64,000 nt of DNA, from assembly GCA_964387285.1 (NCBI GenBank), contig CAYLWO010000020.1, positions 1-64,000 of the forward strand, given 5' to 3'. The stretch is from Anaerohabitans sp964387285 (GTDB lineage Bacteria > Zhuqueibacterota > Zhuqueibacteria > Residuimicrobiales > Residuimicrobiaceae). Shown here one piece after another: positions 1 through 9,757 of the stretch. The notes below the pieces were generated by a model, which saw nothing but the letters and a program-made list of their open reading frames with translations, did not search any database and had not been told where the DNA came from. Each line of letters begins with the position of its first letter. Positions within the stretch are counted from its first letter, which is position 1. The translations under genes were made by a program, and so were the position numbers.

Positions 1-46
1 GAGCCCCGCCGTCATTTTTTTAAAAAACGCACAAGAATCGTTTTTG

Positions 47-119
47 GCGGGGCGAAGAATCTGTGCGCGTCTCAATCTTGCTGTCTTGAACAGAATCAAG
101 CGGCGAACAGATGCTTCGG
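47..119 (+). repeat. 73-bp dispersed repeat, copy 1 (GIY-YIG left flank)
   Basis: A 73-bp unit that recurs at 794–866 in the same orientation with only three mismatches. It begins with a GCGGGG half-stem that can pair with the CCCCGCC at 4–10, so each copy sits at the foot of a hairpin. The two copies bracket the small GIY-YIG gene. Related but degraded units occur near 58.2 kb. Confidence 0.85.
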
Positions 120-248
120 CTCCGTCTAAATCATCGACAGGTTTTATTCTTCATGCGTGTGGCGCCTCAGCATGACAAAAAAATCGCAATGGTTATGACA
201 AAAAAATAATTATCCATTTTTCCAGTCGAACCAATCCCAACTTAGATC

Positions 249-509
249 TTACCACTTGGGATTCATGGATTCGATCAACGCTATTTTTTTTATTCTTATC
301 CAACCTTTTATTTGTTTTTCACGTGCAATAGCACAATAGATATCACCAAACGATTCAAAGTAAACCAACTTTTTAATATTGTATCGGGCTGTGAATCCTT
401 CTTTGACTTTAAACTTGTGTTGATAGACTCTACGTTCCAAACTGCTGGTTACTCCAACATACAATGTCTTGCTGGTGCTTGCCATAATGTAAATATAATA
501 GGTTTTCAT
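249..509 (-). CDS. Small GIY-YIG nuclease family protein
   Basis: An 86-residue protein consisting of a single GIY-YIG nuclease domain. The N-terminal YIYIMAS strand and the YVGVT strand form the GIY and YIG elements, followed by the conserved Arg in SLERRVYQHK and the Glu in LVYFES. These are the expected catalytic residues, so it looks intact. The length is that of the stand-alone UvrC-like/YhbQ-like family. No zinc finger, DNA-binding tail or partner gene is attached, and no strong ribosome-binding site precedes the ATG. It stands alone, bracketed by 73-bp direct repeats at 47–119 and 794–866. The role is unknown; such genes are usually taken as structure-specific DNA nucleases or mobile-element relics. 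Confidence 0.85.
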   Translation of the reverse strand: MKTYYIYIMASTSKTLYVGVTSSLERRVYQHKFKVKEGFTARYNIKKLVYFESFGDIYCAIAREKQIKGWIRIKKIALIESMNPKW

Positions 510-986
510 GGTTCAAGTTAATACATGAACAATTATTGTGCAATACCGTTTTTTATAGTCAGAAGCATCTGTTCGCCTGTAATTATTGATAAACCGGATA
601 AACCCTATCGCGAACAGATGCTTCGGCGCACACAGCAATCGAACTATACCCGCTCCATTTTGTTTTGCGCCTCAGCATGACAAAAAAGAATGAATGTTTG
701 TTCACTATATTGCATCGCTGTCCACGTTTCTCCTTTTCTGTCATTCTGACCCCCGCCGTTATTGTTGTACGAGTTACAGAAGAATTGTTTTTAGCGGGGC
801 GAAGAATCTGTGCGCGTCTCAACCTTGCTGTCTTGGCCAGAATCAAGCGGCGAACAGATGCTTCGGTGCGCATAGCAATCAAACCATAATAGGACCTTTT
901 TGTAACGCGCCAGAGCATGACAAAAAATATTGGAGATAGTCAGGACATGACAGCCTAAATGCCGTCGTACGGATTCGAATAATCCC
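510..986. other. Gene-free stretch filled with hairpin repeats
   Basis: No credible gene. An inverted pair GAAGCATCTGTTCGC (562–576) and GCGAACAGATGCTTC (610–624) makes a hairpin. The module beginning GCGAACAGATGCTTCGG and running to AGCATGACA occurs twice, at about 610–680 and 850–922. The 73-bp repeat copy is inside the second one. Short open frames here consist of repeat sequence and were not called. Confidence 0.7.
794..866 (+). repeat. 73-bp dispersed repeat, copy 2 (GIY-YIG right flank)
   Basis: Second copy of the unit at 47–119, differing at three positions. It follows a CCCCCGCCG half-stem at about 751–759 that pairs with its own CGGGG start. Confidence 0.85.
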
Positions 987-2390
987 TCACCTCCCCGCCA
1001 AATACCTCCCCACCCCTTCTGCCACCCGACGGCCCTGATCAATGGCGCGCACTACCAACGAAGCGCCTGATACTGCATCGCCGGCAGCGAAAATTCCCGG
1101 CACACAGGTCATGTAATTATCGTCTACCAAAATATTCCCGCGCTGGTCCAGACATAATCCGGCATCTTTAACCATGGGCCCGTGTTCCACATGCACAAAA
1201 CCCATGGCTAATAAAACCAAATCTGCTTCTATTATGCGTTCCGTGCCGGCCTTTTCCTTACAAATCCCATTCTGCCATTCCAATTCCACGGTCTTTATTC
1301 CGCTCACCCGGCCATCCCTGCCGATAAACTCTTTGGTGGCCAGACTCCATAACCGCTCACACCCCTCTTCCTGCGAACTGCTGGTGCGCAAAATCTGCGG
1401 CCAGGTTGGCCAGGGATTGCTGGCGCTACGCTCCATCGGCGGTTTGGCTAACAGCTCGATCTGCGTCACCTGACTGGCAGCCTGACGGATGCAGGTGCCC
1501 ACGCAATCAGAACCGGTATCGCCGCCGCCGATAACCACAACCCGTTTACCCTGCGCAGATATTTGCGTTTCCGCTCCGCCGGCATTCTGTTTGTTCTGGT
1601 GTGTCAAAAAATCCATGGCACGATAAATACCGGCCAAATCACGTCCCGGAATATTCAATTCACGCGCCTCGGTGGCGCCCATGGTCAACACCACCGCATC
1701 AAAGGAACGCTGCATATAGCGCAGCGACAAATCATCGCCGGCATTGACATTGGTTTCAAAAACCACCCCTTCAGCGACAAGCTGTTCCAGTCTACGGTCA
1801 ATGATCCATTTTTCCAATTTGAAATCCGGAATGCCATAACGCAGAATGCCGCCGATCCGATCCGCCCGTTCAAAGACAATCACCTCATGTCCCTGACGAG
1901 CCAATTGCTGTGCCGCTGCCAGTCCCGCCGGACCGGAACCCACCACAGCCACACGCTTGGCCGAAACCACAGCCGGCTTAAACGGCTGAATCCATCCTTC
2001 CTGCCATCCCCGTTCAATTATTTGCAGTTCAATGTGGCGAATGGTTACCGGCTCTTGTTGAATCATCAAGGTGCAGGCCGCTTCACACGGCGACGGACAT
2101 ACGCGACCGGTAAATTCGGGAAAATTATCCGTGCTGTGCAACAGCGCCAACGCACGTTGCCACTGATTGCGATAGACCATTTCATTCCAATCGGGAATGC
2201 GATTCTGCACCGGACAGCCGAACGCATGACAATGCGGCACGCCGCAATCCATGCACCGGGCTGCCTGCTGATTCAACTTTTGCTCGGGGTGCATGATTTC
2301 GATTTCGCGAAAATCCCTGATGCGTTCCGCTTTATCTCGTTTGGCCGGTTCCACCCGCCGGAATTCCATAAAGCCTGTTGATTTAGCCAT
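987..2390 (-). CDS. gltD: Glutamate synthase small subunit (NADPH)
   Basis: A 467-residue flavoprotein that takes electrons from NADPH and passes them to GltB for reductive synthesis of glutamate from 2-oxoglutarate and glutamine. Cysteines 46, 49, 54 and 59 (CMDCGVPHC then GC) and the CPSPCEAAC group near 98–106 are the iron–sulfur ligands. GSGPAG at 151–156 is the FAD-binding dinucleotide fold and GGGDTGSDC a second, pyridine-nucleotide fold. The ATG lies inside the end of gltB (8-bp overlap) with a GAGGTG ribosome-binding site in the gltB coding sequence, so the two are translationally coupled. Length and motifs are those of ordinary GltD. Confidence 0.96.
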   Translation of the reverse strand: MAKSTGFMEFRRVEPAKRDKAERIRDFREIEIMHPEQKLNQQAARCMDCGVPHCHAFGCPVQNRIPDWNEMVYRNQWQRALALLHSTDNFPEFTGRVCPSPCEAACTLMIQQEPVTIRHIELQIIERGWQEGWIQPFKPAVVSAKRVAVVGSGPAGLAAAQQLARQGHEVIVFERADRIGGILRYGIPDFKLEKWIIDRRLEQLVAEGVVFETNVNAGDDLSLRYMQRSFDAVVLTMGATEARELNIPGRDLAGIYRAMDFLTHQNKQNAGGAETQISAQGKRVVVIGGGDTGSDCVGTCIRQAASQVTQIELLAKPPMERSASNPWPTWPQILRTSSSQEEGCERLWSLATKEFIGRDGRVSGIKTVELEWQNGICKEKAGTERIIEADLVLLAMGFVHVEHGPMVKDAGLCLDQRGNILVDDNYMTCVPGIFAAGDAVSGASLVVRAIDQGRRVAEGVGRYLAGR

Positions 2391-5300
2391 GGAACACCTC
2401 CTCGGTAACGGCTACGGTTTCCTGGTCCTGATCTTCGTATAGCTTCATCCGCTCCAACGACTTGCGGTAATCGATGGGCATGACCTTGACGAACAACGGC
2501 AGCTGCGCGTCCCAATTCTCCAATATGATTTTTGCCCGCGGACTGTTGGTGAGGCGATAATGATCTTCCAGCATGGTGTGTAGTTCCTCCACATCCGCTT
2601 TACGCCACACCGGTTCCAGATCCACCATATCCAGGTTGCAGCGCGTGTCAAACAATTGCGATTCATCATAAACATAAGCAATGCCGCCGCTCATGCCCGC
2701 GGCAAAATTGTTGCCGGTTTGACCGATGACCACCACCAGTCCGCCGGTCATATATTCACAGCCATGATCGCCCACCCCTTCCACCACGGCGCGGGCGCCG
2801 CTGTTGCGCACAGCAAAACGCTCGCCCGCCACGCCGTTGATAAACACCTCGCCGCCGGTGGCGCCGTACAACACCACATTGCCGACAATGATGTTTTCAT
2901 GCGGTTGAAAGGTAGCGCCGATGGGCGGCGTCAGCACGATGCGGCCGCCGGTCATGCTCTTGCCGAGAAAATCATTGGCGTCTCCTTCCACACGCATATT
3001 GATGCCTGGCGCCAAAAAAGCGCCCAGGCTCTGTCCGGCACTGCCTTTCAGATAGAGCTGTATGGTAGCGTCCGGCAGACCGAGACGGCCATAGCGTTTT
3101 ACAATCTCGCCGCTCAAGCGCGCAGCGATAGTGCGGTGCACATTGCGTATATTTAAATCCACGCGCACCTGCTGCTGCTTTGCCAAGGCCGGCTGGCAGC
3201 GGCGCAGTAATTCATGATCCAGTAAATCAGCATGACTCTCCTCTGTTGTTCGAATGCAGCGCCGGACCGGATTTTTTCCCTCCAGGGTCAATAATGGACG
3301 CAGATTCAGTGTTCGCGCTTTCCAATGATCCACCTGATCGTCCACCTGCAGCATCTCACTATGACCTACCATGTCGTCGATGGTGCGGAAACCCAACTCG
3401 GCCATATATTCGCGCAACTCGCGCGCCATGAAGCGCATGAATCGCTCTACATATTCCGGCTTGCCGGTGAATTTGGCGCGCAATGCCGGGTCCTGGGTAG
3501 CTACGCCGACCGGACAGGTGTTGAGATGGCACTTGCGCATCATCACGCAGCCCAGGGTCACCAAAACCGTGGTGCCGAATCCGAATTCCTCCGCGCCTAA
3601 CAACGCGGCAATAGCCAGATCGCGACCGGTCTTTAATTGTCCATCCACCTGCACGCGAATGCGTTCCCGCAAGCGGTTGCGTATCAAAGTCTGTTGCGTT
3701 TCCGCCAAGCCCAATTCCCACGGCAGACCGGTGTGTTTGATGGAAGTGAGCGGCGAAGCGCCGGTGCCGCCATCGTGTCCGGCAATGAGCACCATCTCAG
3801 CCTTGGCCTTGGCCACGCCGGCTGCCACCGTGCCGACGCCGACTTCGGACACCAACTTGACGGAGATGCGCGCTTGCGGCGCCACCGCTTTCAAATCATA
3901 AATCAATTGCGCCAGATCCTCAATGGAATAGATGTCGTGATGCGGCGGCGGCGAAATCAATGTCACGCCCGGCGTGGTGTGACGCACCCGTGCAATCTCT
4001 TTGCTGACCTTGTGACCGGGCAACTGTCCACCCTCGCCTGGCTTGGCGCCCTGGGCCATCTTGATTTGCAGTTCATCGGCTGTGACCGCATATTCCGTGG
4101 TTACGCCGAAACGTCCGGAGGCGATCTGGCGAATGGCGGATCGCTTGCTGTCGCCGTTGGCCAGGGGGGTGTTGCGGCTGGGGTCCTCGCCGCCTTCGCC
4201 GGAATTGCTGCGACCGCCGATGCGATTCATGGCAACAGCGATGGTTTCATGCGCCTCCGGACTGATGGAACCAAAAGACATGGCGGAAGAAACGAACCGT
4301 TCGATGATCTGCTCTTCCGGCTCTACCTCATCCAGGGGAATGGATTTGCCTTTTTTAAATTTCAACAAACTGCGCAAGGTCACTCTTTCCCGCGATTGAT
4401 CGTTGATCAAAGCGGTATATTCCTTAAAAACCTGATAATCGTCATTCCACGCGGCCTGTTGTAATTTATAGATGGCCTCTGAACTCCATAAATGTTTTTC
4501 ACCGCCGCGACGCACATGATAAGCGCCGCCGGCTTGCAACAAAGACGCCGGCACACCCTGCTGTGGAAAACCGCATTGGTGTCGCAGCAGCGTTTCACGG
4601 GTGATTTCCGCCAGACCCAGGCCATCGATGCGTGAAGGGGTCCCGCAAAAATATCGATCCACCACGGCCCGACTGATGCCCACAGCCTCAAAAATCTGTG
4701 ACGCGAAAAAGCTGTGCAGAGTAGAGATGCCCATGCGACTAAACGTTTTCAACAAACCCTTTTTCACCGCCGTGATATAGCTATCCATGGCCTCTTCCGG
4801 TTTGTTTTTTTCCAAAAGGTTGGCTTCAGCCAGGTCGCGCACTGTGGCAAAAGCCAGATACGGACAGATGGCGTCAGCGCCAAAAGCCAGGAGCAAAGCA
4901 AAGTGCATGACCTCGCGCGGCTCGCCGGATTCGATAATAATGCCGGCCATGTTGCGTAAACCTCTGGCGATCAAATGGTGATGCAAACCGGAAACCACCA
5001 GCAAAGAAGGAATCGCCGCATGCTCCTGGTCGATGCGTCGATCCGACAAGATTAAGAGATTGCACCCCTGACTGATGGCGTCCGTCGCCTGCAAAAAGAC
5101 CTGCTCCAGCGCCCTTTCTAAATCGTGACCCCGGTCATGGGCCGAAAACAGAATATCGATGTGAACGGATTTTATGTCCGGATGGCGTGCGCTGCGCAAT
5201 CTTTCCATGTCAGCCATAGTCATAATCGGATGAGGCAATTTGAGACCGAAATTATTTTTCGGTTGTTCATCCAGCGTGTTGATTTGCCGGCCGACAAAAC

Positions 5301-6927
5301 TTTCCAGAGACATGACCATCTCTTCGCGCAAGGGATCGATGGGCGGATTGGTCACCTGCGCGAACAGTTGCTTGAAATAAGCAAACAATAACTGCGGCCG
5401 ATTGGACAGCACCGCCAGTGAAGCATCGTTGCCCATGGAGCCGATGGCCTCCTGACCGGTGGAGGCCATGGGCGTGATGATCATGCGCAGCTCTTCATCG
5501 GTATAGCCGAATGCGTGCTGCTTGCGCAACAAGGCTTCCGGCTCTTCATAGGGCACATCAGCCGGTGTGAACAGACCGCGCAGTTCGATGCGATTGTCCT
5601 TGACCCAGCGTCGATAGGGCTTTTGCCGCGACAGCTTGGCTTTGATCTCGTTATCCGGCACCACACGATGTTGCTCCAGATCCACCAGAAACATTTTACC
5701 CGGCTGCAAACGGCCGCGGCGCAGAATGCGCTGCTCGGCAAACTCGATGACGCCGGTTTCAGAAGCCAGCACGATCATGCCGTCGCGGGTGGTGGTGTAA
5801 CGCGCCGGACGCAAACCGTTGCGATCCAGAGTGGCGCCGATAAAGCGGCCATCGCAAAAAACCATGGCGGCCGGACCATCCCAGGGTTCCATTAAAGCGG
5901 CATGATACTCGTAAAAAGAACGTTTGTCTTCACTCATCTGCGTTTTGACACTGCATGCTTCCGGAACCATCATCATCATGGCATGCGAAAGAGAGCGACC
6001 GGCCATAACCAGCAACTCGAGTGCGTTGTCAAAAATGGACGAGTCGCTGCCGTCTTGCACCAGCACCGGTTTTATTTTTTCCATATCATCACCCAACAAC
6101 GGCGAAGCCAGCATGGACTCGCGCGCCTGCATGCGGCTGATGTTGCCGCGCAACGTGTTGATTTCGCCGTTATGCGCCACATAACGGAACGGCTGCGCCA
6201 GACGCCAGGTAGGCATGGTGTTGGTGCTGTAGCGCTGATGCACCACGGCAAAAGGAGAAAGACAATGCTCATGAACCAGTTCCGGATAATAACCGGCCAG
6301 CTGCGTACCGGTTAACAAACCCTTATAGACTATTGTTCGACTGGAAAAACTGCAAATATAAAAATCGTTCGCTTTTTCATGTAATTGGTCAAAAATCTCT
6401 TTCTCAATCACCCGGCGTATGACATAGAGCTTGCGCTCGAAATGGGCTAAAGCCACGCGACCGGGCGCAACAAAAAGTTGCCGGACCAGAGGTTGCGTTG
6501 ACCTGGCCAGATCGCCCAAATGGCTGTCAGCGGTAACCACCCTGCGCCAACCTAAAACCTCGCAGTTCTCCTGTTCGACGATTTTTTCGATTATGGCAGA
6601 GCATTGCTCAGCCAAAGCTTTTCGATTCGGTAAAAACACCATGGCCACAGCATAAAGACCCGGTTCCGGCAGTGAAAAATCCAAACCGTCGCTGCGAAAC
6701 AACTCGTCCGGAATTTTCAGCATCAGGCCGGCGCCGTCGCCGGTGCCGGCATCGCCGCCGACAGCGCCGCGATGTTCCAGATTGATCAGCGTCTGCAGCG
6801 CATGACGGACGATCTCATGCTGCGCCTGTCCGTCCAGACGGGCGATAAAGCCCACGCCGCAACTGTCGTGCTCGAAACGGGGATCGTATAATCCTTCGGT
6901 CAAGAAAGATGCTTTTCTACATTTCAT
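2383..6927 (-). CDS. gltB: Glutamate synthase large subunit
   Basis: A 1514-residue class II glutamine amidotransferase and FMN-dependent glutamate synthase. Cys23 in HDSCGVGF is the predicted N-terminal nucleophile after removal of a 22-residue propeptide. The central and FMN-binding synthase domains follow, with the [3Fe-4S] cluster cysteines in CVMMRKCHLNTCPVG, and then the C-terminal GXGXG beta-helix domain. It works with GltD, encoded immediately downstream with overlapping codons, to assimilate ammonium after glutamine synthetase. The length matches bacterial GltB. The 659-bp region upstream probably carries the promoter but is rich in repeats. Confidence 0.97.
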   Translation of the reverse strand: MKCRKASFLTEGLYDPRFEHDSCGVGFIARLDGQAQHEIVRHALQTLINLEHRGAVGGDAGTGDGAGLMLKIPDELFRSDGLDFSLPEPGLYAVAMVFLPNRKALAEQCSAIIEKIVEQENCEVLGWRRVVTADSHLGDLARSTQPLVRQLFVAPGRVALAHFERKLYVIRRVIEKEIFDQLHEKANDFYICSFSSRTIVYKGLLTGTQLAGYYPELVHEHCLSPFAVVHQRYSTNTMPTWRLAQPFRYVAHNGEINTLRGNISRMQARESMLASPLLGDDMEKIKPVLVQDGSDSSIFDNALELLVMAGRSLSHAMMMMVPEACSVKTQMSEDKRSFYEYHAALMEPWDGPAAMVFCDGRFIGATLDRNGLRPARYTTTRDGMIVLASETGVIEFAEQRILRRGRLQPGKMFLVDLEQHRVVPDNEIKAKLSRQKPYRRWVKDNRIELRGLFTPADVPYEEPEALLRKQHAFGYTDEELRMIITPMASTGQEAIGSMGNDASLAVLSNRPQLLFAYFKQLFAQVTNPPIDPLREEMVMSLESFVGRQINTLDEQPKNNFGLKLPHPIMTMADMERLRSARHPDIKSVHIDILFSAHDRGHDLERALEQVFLQATDAISQGCNLLILSDRRIDQEHAAIPSLLVVSGLHHHLIARGLRNMAGIIIESGEPREVMHFALLLAFGADAICPYLAFATVRDLAEANLLEKNKPEEAMDSYITAVKKGLLKTFSRMGISTLHSFFASQIFEAVGISRAVVDRYFCGTPSRIDGLGLAEITRETLLRHQCGFPQQGVPASLLQAGGAYHVRRGGEKHLWSSEAIYKLQQAAWNDDYQVFKEYTALINDQSRERVTLRSLLKFKKGKSIPLDEVEPEEQIIERFVSSAMSFGSISPEAHETIAVAMNRIGGRSNSGEGGEDPSRNTPLANGDSKRSAIRQIASGRFGVTTEYAVTADELQIKMAQGAKPGEGGQLPGHKVSKEIARVRHTTPGVTLISPPPHHDIYSIEDLAQLIYDLKAVAPQARISVKLVSEVGVGTVAAGVAKAKAEMVLIAGHDGGTGASPLTSIKHTGLPWELGLAETQQTLIRNRLRERIRVQVDGQLKTGRDLAIAALLGAEEFGFGTTVLVTLGCVMMRKCHLNTCPVGVATQDPALRAKFTGKPEYVERFMRFMARELREYMAELGFRTIDDMVGHSEMLQVDDQVDHWKARTLNLRPLLTLEGKNPVRRCIRTTEESHADLLDHELLRRCQPALAKQQQVRVDLNIRNVHRTIAARLSGEIVKRYGRLGLPDATIQLYLKGSAGQSLGAFLAPGINMRVEGDANDFLGKSMTGGRIVLTPPIGATFQPHENIIVGNVVLYGATGGEVFINGVAGERFAVRNSGARAVVEGVGDHGCEYMTGGLVVVIGQTGNNFAAGMSGGIAYVYDESQLFDTRCNLDMVDLEPVWRKADVEELHTMLEDHYRLTNSPRAKIILENWDAQLPLFVKVMPIDYRKSLERMKLYEDQDQETVAVTEEVFHG

Positions 6928-7336
6928 AAGCTTTAGCCTAAATTGGTAAAATTCGATGCATGGCGAAATGCCATAACAACAAAAAAATATTTAAAAAAGG
7001 ATAAAAAGGACGTGCGACATCAGTTGCGGCGCTGGGCATGCCACAGGCGGTGATCCAGAAAAAGATTTTTGAGAAGCGTCTTCCGGCGGCAGAGGGAAAA
7101 AATTTTTAGATGTAACTGAAAAATATAAAAATCCTTAAAATTATTATAGCGTTATATGGTTCAGCAAAACCAAATATGCCAAGAAATCTGGTAAGGTGCA
7201 AGCATAATTTAAAAATGTACAAGTTATTATCATCTTTTCTATAGCGCCCTTTCAGGGCAAAAAACTAAATACATAACGGATTGATTCAGATTATCCTCCA
7301 GACGTCGCGACGCGACGTGGTTGCTCTTTTTTCCTT

Positions 7337-7383
7337 CCGGGCGTTGAAACGCCCGGCTACCGGCGCTGGTCGCTCCGCGACCA
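7337..7383 (+). repeat. Hairpin repeat module (CCGGGCGTT…GGTCGCT…)
   Basis: A self-complementary stem GGGCGTTGAAACGCCC followed by GCTACC and a second stem GGTCGCTCCGCGACC. Near-identical modules lie at 58746–58792 and 59295–59341, where the second stem reads GGTCGCTACGCGACC. It is a dispersed intergenic palindrome of REP type. Confidence 0.75.
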
Positions 7384-7396
7384 TTGGATATGATCG

Positions 7397-7550
7397 GAGG
7401 TTGTCCAAAAAGTTAGATTTTCTCAATCTTGATTTGGCAAGCGGCCTTGTAGAAAAATTCGTAACTGACGTAAAAACAGTTCGCTGATAGATTCCTCACC
7501 CGCTAAAACGGGTTCGGAATGACACGCTTCCGTTACTTTTGGACAACCTC
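7397..7550 (-). repeat. 154-bp element with 14-bp terminal inverted repeats, copy 1
   Basis: The ends GAGGTTGTCCAAAA (7397–7410) and TTTTGGACAACCTC (7537–7550) are perfect inverted repeats. Read on the minus strand, the interior closely matches 13308–13450, including the internal palindrome ACCCG…CGGGT and the tract GAGGAATCTATCAGCGAACT. No coding capacity, so it looks like a small non-autonomous element. No target-site duplication was confirmed. Confidence 0.75.
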
Positions 7551-7586
7551 GTGCGAGCTAGGCCAGGACATTCGTCGCATTCGTCT

Positions 7587-9491
7587 TTATTGCGTTTTCT
7601 TTTCTTCCCCACCTTGCTGCAAATACATGCCGGAAACCTGAGCCAACAGCTCCTGCATGCCCGCGGCCGTGGCCAGTGGATCGCTGACATAGCCGTCCAC
7701 CCACTGAATGCTGTCGAACAGGCGCAACGCCATCTGCGTCAGAAACGGATCCTGGACGTCCTTTTTGTACATCTCGAGCATGTTGCGCAACAGCGGATGG
7801 CGCGGATTGATCTCCATGTTGCGTTTCGGCAGGTCTACCTTTTGCTGCATATGCATCATGATGCGTTGCATCTGACCGGACATAAAAGTATCCGTGCCCA
7901 GCAAAACCGCCGGGCTGTCCACCAATCGTTCCGAAACACGCACGTCTTCCACCTTGTCGGCCAGAATGTCCTTGATGCGTCGCGCCAATTTATCCATATC
8001 CTTTTTGTCAACCGGAACCGAATCGGCGGCCGGTTCCTTGTTGGCTAGCTCTTCCAGCGTTTTCAATTCTGCCTGATCGGCTGATTTGAATTTTTTGCCC
8101 TTGTACTCGTGCAAACCCGGCAAGGTAAACTCGTCGATGGGTTCGTAACAATACAGGACCTCCAAATCCTTGGCCTTGAATATTTCCAGGATGGGATTGC
8201 GATGCACGGCTTCACGGGAAGGTCCGGAGAGATAATAAATCTCGGTCTGTTTTTCCGGCATGCGTTCCACATAGGTCTTGATGGAAATCAGCTCTTTCTC
8301 ATCTGTGCATTTGGAAGAGTTGAAACGTAGCAACTCGGCCAGTTTTTCACGCTGGGTGAAATCGTTGTACCCTTCTTTCAAGATGCGACCGTGCTGCCGC
8401 CAAATTTCCAGATACTTGGCTTCGTCGGCGCCGGCCAGTTCCTGTAAATGGCCGAGGAATTTTCCCACCAGTGTGCTTTTTATCTTTACCAGATATTGAT
8501 TCTCTTGCAGCGTTTCGCGGGAGATATTCAGCGGTAAATCGTCACTGTCCAGAACGCCGCGTACAAAGCGCAAGTATTCTGGTAAAACATCATGACTATG
8601 ATTATCCACCAGAACGCGGCGGACGAACAGCTGGACGCCCTCTTCATCATGCCCCATGCCGAACTGTTCCCGGCTGGCCGACGGTACAAACAGCAGGGCA
8701 TTGAACTGGATCGGCGCGTCCGAACTAAAGTGCAGGCGCGTCAGTGGATTTTCGGTCTCCGTAGCGATGAATTTAAAAAATTCGTTGTACTGCTCTTCCG
8801 TGACCTGGCTCTTGGGTTCACGCCAGATGGCGGTGATGCGGTTGACCTGCTCGCCGTTCAGATATATGGGGAAAGGGACAAAATTGGAATATTTTTTAAT
8901 CAGCGATTCTACACGAAATTTTTGACAAAACTCTTCCGCGTCATCGCGCAAAAAAACCTTGACGGTGGTGCCGCGTTTGACGTCGCCGGCCGGTTGAATA
9001 TCATAGGCGCCTTTGCCGTCGCTGATCCAGATATGCGCCGGTTGCGCCGCATCGGCCGATCGGGTGGTGAGTTCCACTTTTTCGGCAGCCATAAACACCG
9101 AATAAAAGCCGACGCCAAAACGGCCGATGAGATTTAGGCCTTCCTCTTTTTGCACCGCCATTTGCCGCAAAAATTCGGTTGTGCCGGAATGCGCGATGGT
9201 GCCGATGTTCTGCACCAGTTCCTCGCGAGTCATGCCGATGCCGGTATCGCGTAAAGTAAAGGTCTTTGCCTTTTCGTCCAGATCGATCCAGACCGCGAAT
9301 TCCATATCTGTATCCGCAATCGACTCTCCCTTGATGGACTTGAACCGGACCTTGTCAAGGGCATCTGCTGCATTGGACACCAGTTCGCGGATAAAAATCT
9401 CCCTTTGCGTATAAAGGGAATGCGTCAAAATATGCAACAGTTGCTGAATTTCCGCCTTGAACTCAAAAGTTTGCGTCTGTGGTTCAGACAT
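7587..9491 (-). CDS. htpG: Molecular chaperone HtpG (Hsp90)
   Basis: A 634-residue bacterial Hsp90, an ATP-dependent cytoplasmic chaperone. The N-terminal GHKL ATPase domain shows ELVSNAADALDKVR with the catalytic Glu and Mg-binding Asn, then the DTGIGM and IGRFGVGFYS motifs of the ATP lid. The middle domain carries the SRETLQ segment, and the C-terminal dimerisation domain is complete. The ATG has an AAGGAG ribosome-binding site about nine bases upstream. A 53-codon zinc-ribbon gene ends 22 bp upstream on the same strand, suggesting co-transcription. Length is normal for the family. Confidence 0.97.
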   Translation of the reverse strand: MSEPQTQTFEFKAEIQQLLHILTHSLYTQREIFIRELVSNAADALDKVRFKSIKGESIADTDMEFAVWIDLDEKAKTFTLRDTGIGMTREELVQNIGTIAHSGTTEFLRQMAVQKEEGLNLIGRFGVGFYSVFMAAEKVELTTRSADAAQPAHIWISDGKGAYDIQPAGDVKRGTTVKVFLRDDAEEFCQKFRVESLIKKYSNFVPFPIYLNGEQVNRITAIWREPKSQVTEEQYNEFFKFIATETENPLTRLHFSSDAPIQFNALLFVPSASREQFGMGHDEEGVQLFVRRVLVDNHSHDVLPEYLRFVRGVLDSDDLPLNISRETLQENQYLVKIKSTLVGKFLGHLQELAGADEAKYLEIWRQHGRILKEGYNDFTQREKLAELLRFNSSKCTDEKELISIKTYVERMPEKQTEIYYLSGPSREAVHRNPILEIFKAKDLEVLYCYEPIDEFTLPGLHEYKGKKFKSADQAELKTLEELANKEPAADSVPVDKKDMDKLARRIKDILADKVEDVRVSERLVDSPAVLLGTDTFMSGQMQRIMMHMQQKVDLPKRNMEINPRHPLLRNMLEMYKKDVQDPFLTQMALRLFDSIQWVDGYVSDPLATAAGMQELLAQVSGMYLQQGGEEKKTQ

Positions 9492-9513
9492 GAGCGTTTA
9501 CTCCTTTGCTTCT

Positions 9514-9675
9514 TTAAAATTTATACTTGTAAATTGTAACACCGCACACCATCAAACGATAGACGCCGCAGTGATGGCATTCATAAAGCTTGGCGCCCGG
9601 CACATGGCGCATCCAGCCGGTACGATGCAATCGACGCAAGGGGGCGCCGCAAGTGGGGCAATTCGTTTTTTCCAT
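9514..9675 (-). CDS. Small zinc-ribbon protein upstream of htpG
   Basis: A 53-residue open frame. It carries two knuckles, CPTC at residues 6–9 and CHHC at 33–36, separated by 23 residues, with a final Cys44. This spacing is typical of a one-domain zinc ribbon. The ATG is preceded by an AGAGG ribosome-binding site about six bases away, and the TAA lies 22 bp before htpG. I do not recognise a named family. It could be a rubredoxin-like or zinc-ribbon adaptor, or a small nucleic-acid-binding protein. Position suggests co-expression with the chaperone. Confidence 0.65.
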   Translation of the reverse strand: MEKTNCPTCGAPLRRLHRTGWMRHVPGAKLYECHHCGVYRLMVCGVTIYKYKF

Positions 9676-9757
9676 GACAACCTCTCGGGGTAAAGATGCA
9701 CCTCAAGGAACCGGATCGCATTTCTGCGAACGCCGGTTAGATAAAAGGTCTCCGCTA

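Larger units (their letters stand above)
6928..7586. other. 659-bp intergenic region with repeats upstream of gltB
   Basis: No gene recognised. The part next to gltB (about 6930–7260) is AT-rich and is the likely gltB promoter region, though no clear −35/−10 pair can be defended. From about 7300 it holds palindromes of the CGTCGCGACGCGACG kind, the hairpin module 7337–7383, and the 154-bp element 7397–7550. Confidence 0.6.

Noticed and set aside
583..918. Frames on both strands in the repeat region
   Set aside because: They consist of dispersed repeat and palindrome sequence.
3637..4464. Long plus-strand frame over gltB
   Set aside because: Antisense to well-conserved gltB sequence, no ribosome-binding site and no recognisable protein.
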